Positions 1-11,129 are shown, counted from the first letter of the stretch. The stretch: 64,000 nucleotides of DNA from Gemmatimonadota bacterium (GCA_023249375.1 JAHFCT010000009.1:1-64000); one strand, 5' to 3'. Program-made: numbers and translations. Notes: generated by a model not told the origin, from the sequence alone.

Positions 1-545
1 TCGCCGCGGCTGCGTGGCGCCGCGGAGCCGACGTGACGCTCATTGCCGGTCCGCTCAGCGTGGAGTTCCCCAGCGGGCCGCGCGTGGTGTCCGTGGAGAA
101 CACGCAGCAGATGGCCGACGCGGTGCGCGAGTCCCTGGGCTCCGCCGACGTGCTCATCATGGCCGCCGCGCCCGCGGATTTTCGCGCGCAGGGCGTCGAA
201 GGGCAGAAGATCAAGAAGGGCGCCGATGCGCCGAGCATTGCGTTCGCGTTCACGACCGACATCCTGCAGTCCACGCGCGACGCGCGCCGGCCCGGCTGCG
301 TCGTTGTGGGATTTGCGCTCGAGACCGAACAACTCGAAACCGGCGCCAAGGCCAAGCTGCAGAAGAAGGACCTCGACCTTATCGTCGCCAATCGCGTCGA
401 GGAGGGGGCCGGCTTTGGCACCGATACCAACCGCGTGACGCTGTTCGCGCGGAACGGTGCGCGTGACGACCTCCCGTTGCAGTCGAAGGCCGACGTGGCC
501 GATGCCATCCTCGATCGCGTGGCCGGGCTCCTCGATGGACGCTAG
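1..545 (+). CDS. coaBC: CoaBC C-terminal part (phosphopantothenate-cysteine ligase domain), 5' truncated
   Basis: The reading frame is open from base 3 and starts AAAWRRGADVTLIAGPLSV, the conserved nucleotide-binding region of the CoaB domain, which joins cysteine to 4'-phosphopantothenate in coenzyme A synthesis. Further family features are the PADFR and KIKK segments and VANRV near the end. The N-terminal CoaC decarboxylase half would lie upstream of the window, so whether this is a CoaBC fusion or CoaB alone is inferred. The 3' end overlaps the next gene by 11 nt, suggesting translational coupling. Confidence 0.9.
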   Translation, partial: AAAAWRRGADVTLIAGPLSVEFPSGPRVVSVENTQQMADAVRESLGSADVLIMAAAPADFRAQGVEGQKIKKGADAPSIAFAFTTDILQSTRDARRPGCVVVGFALETEQLETGAKAKLQKKDLDLIVANRVEEGAGFGTDTNRVTLFARNGARDDLPLQSKADVADAILDRVAGLLDGR

Positions 546-1491
546 GGAGCGCCTGCGGATCTACCTCGAACAGCGCCGTGACATGGGGGAGTCGGAGTTG
601 GTGCTCGACTCGATGCCCGTGGACGACGTGCTGCGGCTGATCGCCGACCAGGGAACCGCGCCCGTGCGTGGCTCGTCCGCGGCAGCCTCAAAATCGGGTA
701 GCGCCACGCCGCCGCGGTCCGAGGCCCCTGAACATCCTGCGAACTGGCGCGACGCGCTCTCATCGATCGGAGCCGAGTCACCGCACGCTGGCGCGAGTGA
801 GAGGGCGACGGCGAAGCCGAAGCCGGTGGCGCCGCCGGAGCACACCGAACTCGCGGCTCCCGCGCTTCCCGCCGCCGGCCTCGTTGTCGGCAGCGCCGCC
901 CGCGAACCGCTTCCGGGGCACATCTCGGCGCTGCACTCGCTCGACGAACTGGCCAAGCACGTCGCTGCCTGCCAGGGCTGCTCGCTCTACAAGACTGCCA
1001 AGAACCCGGTGCCGGGCGAAGGAAATCCGCACGCCGGCTTCGTCTGCGTCGGCGAAGCGCCGGGCCAGACCGAAGACGAACTCGGCCGCCCGTTCGTGGG
1101 ACGCGCTGGCGACCTGCTGACCAAGATTCTTGAGGCCATCAACTTCAAGCGCGAGGATGTCTTCATTTGCAACGTCCTCAAGCACCGTCCGCCCGGCAAT
1201 CGCAATCCTGCGCCGGATGAGATCAAGGCGTGCAGTCCGTATCTGCTGCGCCAGCTTGAATTGTTGCAGCCGCGCGTGATTCTCGCCCTCGGCACATTTG
1301 CGTCGCAAACACTACTACAGACCACCACGCCGATCGGTAAGTTACGGGGTCAAATTCACCGCTTTCACGGAATCCCCCTGATCGTCACGTATCACCCTGC
1401 CGCGCTTCTGCGAAACCCCGCATGGAAGCGCCCCACTTGGGAAGATGTCCAGCTCGCCCGTCGAATTTTCGATTCCGCAGCCCAAGGCTGA
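535..1491 (+). CDS. Family 4-like [4Fe-4S] uracil-DNA glycosylase
   Basis: Predicted 318-aa base-excision repair enzyme that removes uracil from DNA. Residues 1-40 form a charged leader, about 41-130 are Ala/Pro-rich and probably disordered, and 135-318 are the catalytic domain with GEAPGQTEDELGRPFVG (173-189), RPPGNRNP and the C-terminal YHPAALLRNP motif. Cluster cysteines C146, C149 and C233 are visible. The usual third ligand, in a VKCRPP context, is His217 here (LKHRPP), with C212 nearby. The ATG at 535 was chosen because it gives the normal coupling overlap with coaBC and a conserved-looking start; an upstream GTG in frame would lie deep inside coaBC. The 3' end overlaps dnaB by 47 nt. 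Confidence 0.88.
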   Translation: MDARERLRIYLEQRRDMGESELVLDSMPVDDVLRLIADQGTAPVRGSSAAASKSGSATPPRSEAPEHPANWRDALSSIGAESPHAGASERATAKPKPVAPPEHTELAAPALPAAGLVVGSAAREPLPGHISALHSLDELAKHVAACQGCSLYKTAKNPVPGEGNPHAGFVCVGEAPGQTEDELGRPFVGRAGDLLTKILEAINFKREDVFICNVLKHRPPGNRNPAPDEIKACSPYLLRQLELLQPRVILALGTFASQTLLQTTTPIGKLRGQIHRFHGIPLIVTYHPAALLRNPAWKRPTWEDVQLARRIFDSAAQG

Positions 1492-2866
1492 TCCGTTCCG
1501 CGACCGGCGCCCTCCGTATTCGGAGGACGCCGAGCAGGCCGTGCTGTCGGCAATGTTGCTCGACGCCGACGCCGTGTCGCGCGCGTCCGAACTCGTCGAC
1601 GAGACGATGTTCTACCGCGAACCGCACCGGCGCATTTTCAAGGCGATGCTCACGCTCCACCGCGACAACTCGGTGGTGGATCCGCTCACGCTGTCCAACG
1701 AGTTGGATCGCATGGGCTCGCTCGCGGCGGTGGGGGGCAAGGACTACTTGGCCACGCTCATCGACATCGTGCCCACCACGGCCAATGTCGAGCACCACTG
1801 CAAGATTGTCCGCGAAAAGGCGCTGCGTCGCCGCCTCATCGAGGTGGCCACCGGCATCGTCACCGAAGCGTACGAGGGGCAGCACCCGTCGCACGACCTC
1901 ATCGATCTTGCCGAGCACAAGATCATGGAGGTCGGCAAGGATCGCGGCGCCGAGGGGTTCGTTCGCATCAAGAACCTCCTCTGGACCGCGATGGAGCGCA
2001 TCGATGCGCTGCGCGCCAGCGGGGGTGACCTCACCGGCGTGCCCAGCGGATTCCCCGATCTCGACAAGATGACGCTGGGCTTCCAGCGCTCCGACTTGGT
2101 GATCGTCGCGGCGCGTCCGTCGATGGGCAAGACGGCGCTGGTGCTGAATATTGCGCAAAACGCGGCCATCGACCGCAATGTTCCGGTTGCGGTCTTTTCC
2201 CTCGAAATGAGTAGAGAGCAGCTGTTGCTCCGTATGCTCGCTTCGGAGGGTCGCGTGGACGCACAACGAATTCGCAGTGGCAAGCTCACCCAGGACGACG
2301 ACGCGCAGCTCGCCCGCGCCGCCGGATTCCTCGGCAATGCCCCAATCTGGGTGGACGACTCGCCCGGCCTCAGCATCTATGACATCCGCTCGCGGGCGCG
2401 CCGGCTGAAGGCGACCTCCGACATCGGGCTCATTGTCGTGGACTACCTGCAGCTCATCCAGCCGCCGCCCGACAGCGAGAACCGCACGCAGGAAATCTCC
2501 GCCATCTCGCGTGCGCTCAAGATCCTTGCCAAGGAACTCGATACGCCGGTCATCGCGCTGTCGCAGCTGTCGCGCAGCGTCGAGCAGCGCACCGACAAGC
2601 GTCCGTTGCTCTCCGACCTTCGTGAGTCGGGCTCCATCGAGCAGGACGCGGACGTCGTGATGTTCATCTATCGCCCGGAGTACTACGAAGGCGCGTACGA
2701 TGAGCAGGGCGTCGCCAAGATGCTCAAGGACACCAACATCCCGCTCGACGGCCTCGCCGAGGTCATCATCGCGAAGCACCGCAACGGCCCCACGGGGATG
2801 GCGCGGCTGAACTTCCGCAAGCAGTTCACGCGCTTCGAGAGTTACACGTCACGCCCGGTGGGTTGA
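1445..2866 (+). CDS. dnaB: Replicative DNA helicase DnaB
   Basis: 473-aa hexameric 5'-3' helicase that unwinds the replication fork. The N-terminal primase-binding domain covers residues about 24-125 (SEDAEQAVLSAML). The RecA-like motor has Walker A RPSMGKT at 224-230 and Walker B LIVVDYLQLI at 329-338, followed by SQLSRSVEQR and the DLRESGSIEQDADV helicase motif. Length is normal for the family. No intein or insertion is seen. It starts inside the glycosylase gene and its stop overlaps the radA start as TGATG. Confidence 0.97.
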   Translation: MSSSPVEFSIPQPKADPFRDRRPPYSEDAEQAVLSAMLLDADAVSRASELVDETMFYREPHRRIFKAMLTLHRDNSVVDPLTLSNELDRMGSLAAVGGKDYLATLIDIVPTTANVEHHCKIVREKALRRRLIEVATGIVTEAYEGQHPSHDLIDLAEHKIMEVGKDRGAEGFVRIKNLLWTAMERIDALRASGGDLTGVPSGFPDLDKMTLGFQRSDLVIVAARPSMGKTALVLNIAQNAAIDRNVPVAVFSLEMSREQLLLRMLASEGRVDAQRIRSGKLTQDDDAQLARAAGFLGNAPIWVDDSPGLSIYDIRSRARRLKATSDIGLIVVDYLQLIQPPPDSENRTQEISAISRALKILAKELDTPVIALSQLSRSVEQRTDKRPLLSDLRESGSIEQDADVVMFIYRPEYYEGAYDEQGVAKMLKDTNIPLDGLAEVIIAKHRNGPTGMARLNFRKQFTRFESYTSRPVG

Positions 2867-4260
2867 TGCCCGCCAAGGCCAAGACGCTCTATCGCTGCAG
2901 CGAATGCGGCGCTGACCACGCCAAGTGGCAGGGCAAGTGCGACGCGTGCTCGGCGTGGAACACGCTCGTCGAGGAAATCGTCGCGGCGGCGGCTCCCTCC
3001 AAGAACGCACGCCGCGCCGCGGGCTCGGGTGGCTTTGGCCACGGCGGTTCGGTGCTGCACACGCCGCGCTTGCGCGATGTGGCGGGCACCGAGAGCCATC
3101 GATTCAAGACCGGCCTGCTCGAGTTCGACTTCGTGCTTGGCGGCGGCGTCGTCCCCGGCTCGATGACGCTCGTGGGCGGCGAGCCGGGCATTGGCAAGTC
3201 GACCATTCTGCTGCAGGTCGCCGCGCGACTCGAAGCGGCCGGACACGCCGCGCTCTATGTGAGCGGTGAAGAATCGCCGCTGCAAGTGAAGCTGCGCGCT
3301 GACCGGCTGGGCGGCGGCTCGCTCGACGTGTCGCTGCTCGGCGAAACGAATCTCGAGACGATCCTCGCGACGGCGGCCAACGCGCGTCCGTCGGTGATGG
3401 TCGTCGATTCGATCCAGACGGTGTACACCGGCGATCTCGAGGGAGCGCCCGGAAATGTCGGGCAGGTGCGCGAATGCGCCGCGCGGTTGATGCGTTATGC
3501 CAAGGAGAGCGGCACGGCCGTCTTCGTTGTCGGCCACGTCACCAAAGGCGGCGGCATTGCCGGACCGAAGACGCTCGAGCACATCGTCGACACCGTGCTG
3601 TACTTCGAAGGCGAAAGCACGCTCGACTATCGCATCCTGCGCGCCACCAAGAATCGCTTCGGCTCGGTGGATGAGATTGGCGTCTTCCGCATGACCCCCG
3701 AAGGGCTCATCGCCGTGGAGAACCCGAGCGCGCTCTTCCTCGGCGACCGTGCCGACGTGATTTCTTCGGGGAGCGCAGTGACGGCGCTCATCGAGGGTTC
3801 GCGCCCCGTGCTGCTCGAGATTCAGGGGCTGGCGGCCAAGGCGGGCTACGGCACGCCGCAGCGCGTGAGCACCGGTTTCGATGCACGGCGTCTCGCGCTG
3901 CTGCTCGCCGTGCTCGACAAGCGCGCCGGCCTTTCGTTTGCGCAGCTCGATGTGTTCCTGAATGTCGTTGGCGGTGTGCAGGCGGGCGAACCCGCTGCCG
4001 ATCTCGCGGTGGCCGCCGCGCTCGCGTCGTCCGTCTACGACCGCGCGCTGTCGCGCGACGCCGTGTTCGTTGGTGAACTCGGACTCGGCGGCGAAATCCG
4101 CCCCGTATCGCAGATCGACCGCCGGCTCGCCGAAGCGTCGAAGATGGGAATGAAGACGGCGTACGTGGCCGGACGTGCGATGCCGCGTCGCTCGGCGAAA
4201 TCGATGGACGTCGTCGGCGTCAGCGACATCACGGCGCTGCTCAAGGAGCTGTTTCGGTGA
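2866..4260 (+). CDS. radA: DNA repair protein RadA/Sms
   Basis: 464-aa RecA-paralogue helicase that processes recombination intermediates. It has an N-terminal zinc finger (C11, C14, C25, C28), Walker A GGEPGIGKST near 104-113, the RadA-specific KNRFG motif and a C-terminal Lon-protease-like domain that lacks a protease role in this family. The ATG at 2866 overlaps the dnaB stop; a TTG three bases earlier is possible but less likely. Its 3' end overlaps ispD by 4 nt. Confidence 0.96.
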   Translation: MPAKAKTLYRCSECGADHAKWQGKCDACSAWNTLVEEIVAAAAPSKNARRAAGSGGFGHGGSVLHTPRLRDVAGTESHRFKTGLLEFDFVLGGGVVPGSMTLVGGEPGIGKSTILLQVAARLEAAGHAALYVSGEESPLQVKLRADRLGGGSLDVSLLGETNLETILATAANARPSVMVVDSIQTVYTGDLEGAPGNVGQVRECAARLMRYAKESGTAVFVVGHVTKGGGIAGPKTLEHIVDTVLYFEGESTLDYRILRATKNRFGSVDEIGVFRMTPEGLIAVENPSALFLGDRADVISSGSAVTALIEGSRPVLLEIQGLAAKAGYGTPQRVSTGFDARRLALLLAVLDKRAGLSFAQLDVFLNVVGGVQAGEPAADLAVAAALASSVYDRALSRDAVFVGELGLGGEIRPVSQIDRRLAEASKMGMKTAYVAGRAMPRRSAKSMDVVGVSDITALLKELFR

Positions 4261-4949
4261 GCGCCGCCGATGTCGGCGTGGTCATCGTGGCCGCCGGCTC
4301 GTCGTCTCGCACCGGCGACGGCGAACTCAAGCAGTTCAAGTGGGTCGCGGGCCGCCCCATGCTGCTGCACTCGTTGCAGCTCTTTCAGTCGCGCGCCGAC
4401 GTCGCCATGGTGGTCTGCGTGCTGCCGCGCGAATACGTGGGCGATCCGCCGCCATGGATCTTCCAGAGTGACGGCGAACGGCTGCTGCTGTCGGTGGGCG
4501 GGCGTACGCGCGCCGAGAGCGTGCGCAACGGCATGGCCGATCTTCCAGAGGCGTGCCGCGTGATTCTCGTGCATGACGCCGCGCGCCCGCTCGTGCCAAT
4601 GCCGGTCGTCGATCGCGTCGTCGAGGCCGTGCGCGCTGGCACGTCAGCCATTGCCGCGCTCCCCGTCGTTGATACGCTCAAGGAAGTGGACGCCGACGGT
4701 CGCATCGTACGCACGGTGCCGCGTGACGCGCTCTGGCGCGCGCAGACGCCGCAGGGTTTCCCGCGCGACGTCCTCGTGCGGGCGCATCGTGCCGCCGAAG
4801 ACAGCGGCTACGATGGCACCGATGACGCGGCGCTCGTCGAGCAGATCGGCGAGCCGGTGCTGGTGGTGCGGGGAAGCGAGCGCGCTCTCAAGGTGACCGA
4901 AGCGGCCGATTTCAGCCGGGCGGAGGCGATGCATGATCTCGCCGACTGA
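4257..4949 (+). CDS. ispD: 2-C-methyl-D-erythritol 4-phosphate cytidylyltransferase IspD
   Basis: 230-aa enzyme of the MEP isoprenoid pathway that makes CDP-ME from CTP and MEP. The nucleotide-binding start VIVAAGSSSRTG is followed by LKQF, then VHDAARPLV and the C-terminal LKVTEAADF, all characteristic. GTG start overlapping the radA stop. In many bacteria ispF follows directly or is fused to ispD; here ispF lies about 48 kb downstream, fused to another domain. Confidence 0.95.
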   Translation: MSAADVGVVIVAAGSSSRTGDGELKQFKWVAGRPMLLHSLQLFQSRADVAMVVCVLPREYVGDPPPWIFQSDGERLLLSVGGRTRAESVRNGMADLPEACRVILVHDAARPLVPMPVVDRVVEAVRAGTSAIAALPVVDTLKEVDADGRIVRTVPRDALWRAQTPQGFPRDVLVRAHRAAEDSGYDGTDDAALVEQIGEPVLVVRGSERALKVTEAADFSRAEAMHDLAD

Positions 4950-5610
4950 CCTGCGCCCCGTGCCATTCTGGTCGCCGGCGGAAATCGACGCCGCCATCCC
5001 GCGCGTCATCGCGCACATCCAGAACGGTGGCGTGCTCGCGTATCCCACCGAAACCGTGTACGGCTTCGGCGGCGCCATCGACACCGACGCCGTCGGCGCG
5101 CTCGTCGGGCTCAAGGATCGCCCGCTCGGCAAGCCGTTCCTGCTGCTCGTCTCCAGCAGTGCGATGATCGGTCGCCTCGGCTTGCAGATGACGCACGCCG
5201 CATCGTCGCTCGCCGCGCGATTTTGGCCCGGCCCGCTGACGCTCGTGCTCCGCGGCGCGGAAAAGCGCGTGCCGGCGCGCTTGCGCGGCCCCGAAGGCGG
5301 CGTCGCCGTGCGCTGGACGTCGCATCCCGCGTTGCAGCGTCTCATCGCGTCGCTCGGAGATCCGCTGACGTCCACAAGCGCCAACCGGCCGCGGCAGCCC
5401 GCGGCGCTGTCGGCGAGTGAAGTCATCGCGCAGTTCTCGCAGCCGGTGGCCGCCGGCGCGCTGATGGTGCTCGACGGCGGCCGGCTTGAGCCCTCGCCGC
5501 CGTCCACCGTCGTCGATTGCACGGGTCCGCATCTCCGCGTCATTCGCCCCGGTGCGCTGCCGGCAGAAGCGCTTCGCGCCGTCGTCCCCGATCTGCTGGG
5601 TGATCAATGA
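4933..5610 (+). CDS. tsaC: Threonylcarbamoyl-AMP synthase (TsaC/YrdC/Sua5 family)
   Basis: 225-aa enzyme that makes threonylcarbamoyl-AMP from threonine, bicarbonate and ATP for the t6A modification of tRNA. The YrdC fold shows YPTETVYGFGG, LKDRPLGKPF and TSTSANRP. It lacks the extra C-terminal Sua5 domain, so it is the short TsaC type. It overlaps ispD by 17 nt and the next gene by 4 nt. The neighbourhood with a YwlE-like phosphatase resembles the ywlC-ywlE area of Bacillus. Confidence 0.92.
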   Translation: MISPTDLRPVPFWSPAEIDAAIPRVIAHIQNGGVLAYPTETVYGFGGAIDTDAVGALVGLKDRPLGKPFLLLVSSSAMIGRLGLQMTHAASSLAARFWPGPLTLVLRGAEKRVPARLRGPEGGVAVRWTSHPALQRLIASLGDPLTSTSANRPRQPAALSASEVIAQFSQPVAAGALMVLDGGRLEPSPPSTVVDCTGPHLRVIRPGALPAEALRAVVPDLLGDQ

Positions 5611-6083
5611 GCCGCAGTATTCTCCTCGTCTGCACGGGAAACACGTGCCGCAGCCCGCTCGCCGAAGCGATGACGCGCCGGCTGGCCGCTGAGCGTGGGC
5701 TCGACGTCATCGTGTCGAGTGCGGGAACGAGCGCGTGGGAAGGGGCGCCAGCATCGGATGGCTCTATCCTCGTCGGCCTCGAGCGCAATCTCGACCTGTC
5801 GTCGCATCGCGCCCGCGTTCTCACCCGCGAGCTGGTAACGGATGCCACGATTGTGCTTGGCATGTCGGAGCATCACGCGGCGCAGGCGCTTGCACTCGGC
5901 GGCGAAGGCAAGGTCTACGTGCTCGCCGATTACGCGGCGGGCAGCGACACGGGCCATTCGATCCACGATCCGTTCGGCGCCGGACTGGACGCGTATCGCC
6001 GCATGGCCGACGAAATCGACGCCGAGATTCCGCGCGTGCTCGAACGCCTCGCGCGCGAACCGATCTCGCCGGAGTCCGCGTGA
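5607..6083 (+). CDS. Low-molecular-weight phosphatase, YwlE-like (possible protein-arginine phosphatase)
   Basis: 158-aa LMW-PTP fold protein. The P-loop is C9-TGNTC-R15 and the general acid lies in HDPFG near residue 118. Classical tyrosine phosphatases carry CLGNICR. Thr at the position of Thr13 is the feature known to favour phosphoarginine in Bacillus YwlE, so arginine phosphatase activity is a reasonable inference, not proved. Arsenate reductase activity is a less likely alternative. Coupled to tsaC by a 4-nt overlap and to aroE downstream by a 4-nt overlap. Confidence 0.85.
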   Translation: MSRSILLVCTGNTCRSPLAEAMTRRLAAERGLDVIVSSAGTSAWEGAPASDGSILVGLERNLDLSSHRARVLTRELVTDATIVLGMSEHHAAQALALGGEGKVYVLADYAAGSDTGHSIHDPFGAGLDAYRRMADEIDAEIPRVLERLAREPISPESA

Positions 6084-6867
6084 GCGCGCTCCCGGGGCGC
6101 GTTGTGCTCCTCGGCCACCCGGTGTCGCACTCGCTGTCACCGACGTTTCAAAATGCCGCACTGCGGCGCGCATCATTGCCGTTGACGTACGAGGCTATGG
6201 ACATCGCACCCGACGAACTGGCGTTCGCCGCGTCGCTGCTTCGCGCCAACAATGCCGCCGGCAACGTGACCGTCCCGCATAAGGAGTCGTTCGCCGCGCT
6301 CTGCGACACGCTGTCTCCCATCGCCGCGCGCGTCGGGGCGGTGAACACCTTTTGGGTCGACGATGGTGCGCTCGTTGGTGACAATACCGATGTGGGCGGG
6401 TTCGAGCAGGCGATCGCGCAGTCGTTTGGCGCCGAGCGCGAATGGCCCACGATGGCGCTGATCGGCGCGGGCGGCGCGGCGGCGGCCGTGGTGGCGGCGG
6501 CCGAACGTTGGACCGGAAGCCGCGTCGCGGTCTGGTCAAGGAATAGGGCGCGCGCCGAGCGCCTGGCCGAACGGTTTCCACACGCGCAGTGCGCGGAGTC
6601 ACTCGAGCACGCACTCGCGGACGCAGCGCTGGTCGTGCACGCGACGCCGCTCGGCCTGCGTGCCGCCGACGCGCTGCCGGTTCCGGTCCAGTCGTTGCCG
6701 GTAAGAGCCTGCGTCTTCGATCTTGTCTATGTGCGCGGTGAGACGGCCTGGGTGCACGCCGCGCGCGCGGCGGGGCATCAGGCCGCCGATGGACTCGGGA
6801 TGCTCATCGCGCAGGGCGCGCTCTCGTTCGAGCGCTGGTTTGGCCAAGTGCCGGACCGCGAGGCGAT

Positions 6868-6889
<22 letters not shown>
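6080..6889 (+). CDS. aroE: Shikimate dehydrogenase AroE
   Basis: 269-aa NADPH-dependent enzyme that reduces 3-dehydroshikimate. The substrate-binding start is LLGHPVSHSLSPTFQNAA, the catalytic Lys is in NVTVPHKE, and GDNTDVGG and the NADP fold GAGGAAAAV follow. GTG at 6080 was chosen because it overlaps the previous stop as GTGA and places the conserved N terminus correctly. The frame is open further upstream, but that stretch is a shadow of the phosphatase gene. Confidence 0.95.
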
Positions 6890-8672
<1,783 letters not shown>

Positions 8673-8681
8673 GACTCACCC

Positions 8682-9878
8682 ATGAACAAGCGTACCGTCG
8701 CCACACTGGCGCCGGCGGAGATGAAGGGACGGCGTGCCCTCGTTCGCGTGGACTTCAATGTCCCGCTCGGCGAGGGCGGCACCGTCTCCGACGATACCCG
8801 CATTCGCGCCGCACTTCCCACGCTGCAGCTGCTCATCAAGGGCGGCGCCCGCGTGGTGCTGTTCTCGCATCTCGGCCGTCCCAAGGGCGGCCCCGATCCC
8901 AAGTACTCCATGGCGCCCGTGGCTCGGCGCCTGCAGGAACTCCTCGCCAAGCCAGTGGCCTTCTGCCCATTCGTTGTTGGCGCTGAGGCCGAGGCCGCTA
9001 CACGCGCGCTCAAGGACGGCGAGGTGCTGCTCCTCGAGAATACGCGCTTCGAGAAGGGCGAAGAGAAGAACGACGCCCTGCTCGCCGAGGCGATGTCGAA
9101 GCTCGGAGACTTCTACGTCAACGATGCCTTCGGCTCGGCGCATCGCGCGCACTCGAGCACCGAGGCCGTGGCCAAGCTGCTGCGCCCCGCGGTGGCCGGG
9201 CTGCTGATGGAAAAGGAACTCGAGTACCTCGGCAACGCGCTCGAACATCCGAAGCGTCCGTTCGTGGCGATTCTCGGCGGCTCCAAGATCTCGGGCAAGA
9301 TCGACGTCATCGAGGCGCTGCTGCCCAAGGTGGACGCGTTGCTCGTGGGCGGCGCGATGGCGTGCACGTTCTACAAGGCGATGGGACTTGAGACCGGCAC
9401 GTCGCTGGTGGAGCCCGATCGCATCGAAATGGCCAAGGCGCTCGTCGAGCGCGCCGGCACCGTGCTGATTCTCCCGCACGACGCCACGGTGGCGCCGTCC
9501 ATTGCCGAAGGCGGCAAGGCGCACGCGGTGAAGAAGGATGAGATCCCCGCCGGCGAGGCGATGCTCGATATCGGCCCCGATTCGGCGGCTTCGTATGCCC
9601 GCGCCATTCTCAGCGCCAAGACGGTCGTGTGGAACGGCCCGATGGGCGTGTTCGAGCATCCGCCCTTCGATGCCGGCACCAGCGTGATCGCACGCGCCAT
9701 GGCCGACGCCACGGCCAAGGGATGCACGACGGTGGTGGGCGGCGGCGATTCGGCCGCGGCAGTGGAAGGCGCGGGGCTCGCCAGCAAGATGAGCCACGTC
9801 TCAACGGGCGGCGGCGCGTCACTCGAATTCCTCGAGGGGAAGGTACTCCCCGGCGTTGCAGCACTCGACGACAACTAG
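8682..9878 (+). CDS. pgk: Phosphoglycerate kinase
   Basis: 398-aa enzyme that transfers phosphate from 1,3-bisphosphoglycerate to ADP. Family signatures are [16 protein letters not shown], the [13 protein letters not shown] segment, LGGSKISGK and the C-terminal [10 protein letters not shown] with [14 protein letters not shown]. Full length. It is 9 nt after gap. Confidence 0.97.
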   Translation: MNKRTVATLAPAEMKGRRALVRVDFNVPLGEGGTVSDDTRIRAALPTLQLLIKGGARVVLFSHLGRPKGGPDPKYSMAPVARRLQELLAKPVAFCPFVVGAEAEAATRALKDGEVLLLENTRFEKGEEKNDALLAEAMSKLGDFYVNDAFGSAHRAHSSTEAVAKLLRPAVAGLLMEKELEYLGNALEHPKRPFVAILGGSKISGKIDVIEALLPKVDALLVGGAMACTFYKAMGLETGTSLVEPDRIEMAKALVERAGTVLILPHDATVAPSIAEGGKAHAVKKDEIPAGEAMLDIGPDSAASYARAILSAKTVVWNGPMGVFEHPPFDAGTSVIARAMADATAKGCTTVVGGGDSAAAVEGAGLASKMSHVSTGGGASLEFLEGKVLPGVAALDDN

Positions 9879-9912
9879 GCTTCGCCCCGTTGCGGTAGCC
9901 GACGACAACTAA
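9867..9912 (+). repeat. 12-bp direct repeat at the end of pgk
   Basis: CGACGACAACTA occurs at 9867-9878, where it forms the last codons and part of the stop of pgk, and again at 9901-9912, ending in TAA just before tpiA. The copies start 34 bp apart, so they are in different frames. This could be a small duplication or slippage relic. Confidence 0.7.
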
Positions 9913-9920
9913 GGACTGAA

Positions 9921-10670
9921 ATGAAGCAGCCGATTTTTGCGGCCAACTGGAAGATGAATCACGCGCCGGCGGACGCGACCGCTTTTATGCGCGCGTTTCT
10001 TGCGCATTTTGGCAAGCGTCAGGACCGGGGCGTGATTTTCTTCCCGCCGGCGCTGTCGTTCGGCGCCGTGGTGGGTGCGCTCAAGGACCGCCCCGACATT
10101 CAGCTCGGGGTGCAGAACATCTACTGGGAAGACAAGGGCGCCTTCACGGGAGAGAACTCGGCAACGATCGCACGCGCGTCCGGCGCCAAGTACGTCCTCG
10201 TCGGACACTCCGAGCGCCGGCACGTGTTCGGCGAGACCGAGGAAGAGACGGGTAAGAAAGTCGCGGCGGCCACGCGCGCCGGGCTCACGCCCATCGTCTG
10301 TGTGGGGGAGACGCTGGCGCAGCGCGAAGCGGGCGAAACGGAAATGGTCGTTTTGCGCCAGCTGCGCGCTGCACTGTCCACGGTGAGCAGCAATGACGCG
10401 GGAAACGCCGTGATTGCGTACGAACCCGTGTGGGCGATCGGCACGGGCAAGACGGCGACACCCGCCGACGCGAGCACGGTACACCAGGCCATCGGGGCCG
10501 AGCTGCGCCGGCTGCTCGACAGCGGCAGCACGGCGGTTCCGATTCTGTATGGTGGCTCGGTGAATCGCGGCAACGCGGCCGATCTGCTCGCGGCACCGGA
10601 GGTCGATGGTTTGCTCGTTGGTGGTGCGAGCTTGGACGCCGAGGGGTGGGCGTCGATCGTACTCACTTGA
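9921..10670 (+). CDS. tpiA: Triosephosphate isomerase
   Basis: 249-aa TIM-barrel enzyme interconverting DHAP and glyceraldehyde 3-phosphate. N-terminal AANWKMN holds the substrate Lys, VLVGHSERR holds the catalytic His, AYEPVWAIGTGKTA holds the catalytic Glu, and LYGGSVN and GLLVGGASL bind phosphate. The ATG at 9921 follows AAGGA. Confidence 0.97.
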   Translation: MKQPIFAANWKMNHAPADATAFMRAFLAHFGKRQDRGVIFFPPALSFGAVVGALKDRPDIQLGVQNIYWEDKGAFTGENSATIARASGAKYVLVGHSERRHVFGETEEETGKKVAAATRAGLTPIVCVGETLAQREAGETEMVVLRQLRAALSTVSSNDAGNAVIAYEPVWAIGTGKTATPADASTVHQAIGAELRRLLDSGSTAVPILYGGSVNRGNAADLLAAPEVDGLLVGGASLDAEGWASIVLT

Positions 10671-10686
10671 TCTGGCGGCGTAAGTC

Positions 10687-10707
10687 GCTTACCATTCAAG
10701 GCTTACC
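10687..10707 (+). repeat. Direct GCTTACC repeat upstream of secG
   Basis: GCTTACC is present at 10687-10693 and 10701-10707, 14 bp start to start, in the 60-bp tpiA-secG spacer. It could be a regulator site or chance; no good -35/-10 pair is visible. Confidence 0.35.
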
Positions 10708-10730
10708 TACAGAATCACCCCAGGACTTCG

Positions 10731-11129
10731 ATGTACACCAGATTTCTTGTCATCCTGCTGATCCTCGATAGCATCGTGCTGGTCGCGGCCATTTTGCTCC
10801 AGAGCGGAAAGGGCGGCGGCATGGCCGCGAGCTTCGGCGGTGCATCCTCGTCAGCCGACGCGCTCCTCGGCACGCGTCAAGCCGGCAACCTGCTGACGAA
10901 GGCGAGTTGGTGGGCCGGCGGCATTTTCATCGCGCTCGCGTTTGTCCTGCAGGTGGCGTCATCGCGCGGTCGCGCGCCGACGTCCGTGCTCGACAAGGCC
11001 GTCGCGGTGCCGGCACAGTCAGCGCCAGCGACGCAGGGCAGCGCCGCGCAGAGCGTCGTGCCACTGCAGACAGCGCCAGCGGCGCCCGCTCCGGCGGCGC
11101 CGGCACCAGCACCCGCCAAGAAGCCCTGA
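10731..11129 (+). CDS. secG: Protein translocase subunit SecG
   Basis: 132-aa inner-membrane component of SecYEG. Two hydrophobic helices (about 3-23 and 54-74) flank the conserved LLQSGKGGGMAASFGG loop. Residues from about 90 are a long Ala/Pro/Gln-rich tail ending in KKP, typical low-complexity sequence in high-GC SecG proteins. It follows the glycolytic genes as in many bacteria. Confidence 0.93.
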   Translation: MYTRFLVILLILDSIVLVAAILLQSGKGGGMAASFGGASSSADALLGTRQAGNLLTKASWWAGGIFIALAFVLQVASSRGRAPTSVLDKAVAVPAQSAPATQGSAAQSVVPLQTAPAAPAPAAPAPAPAKKP

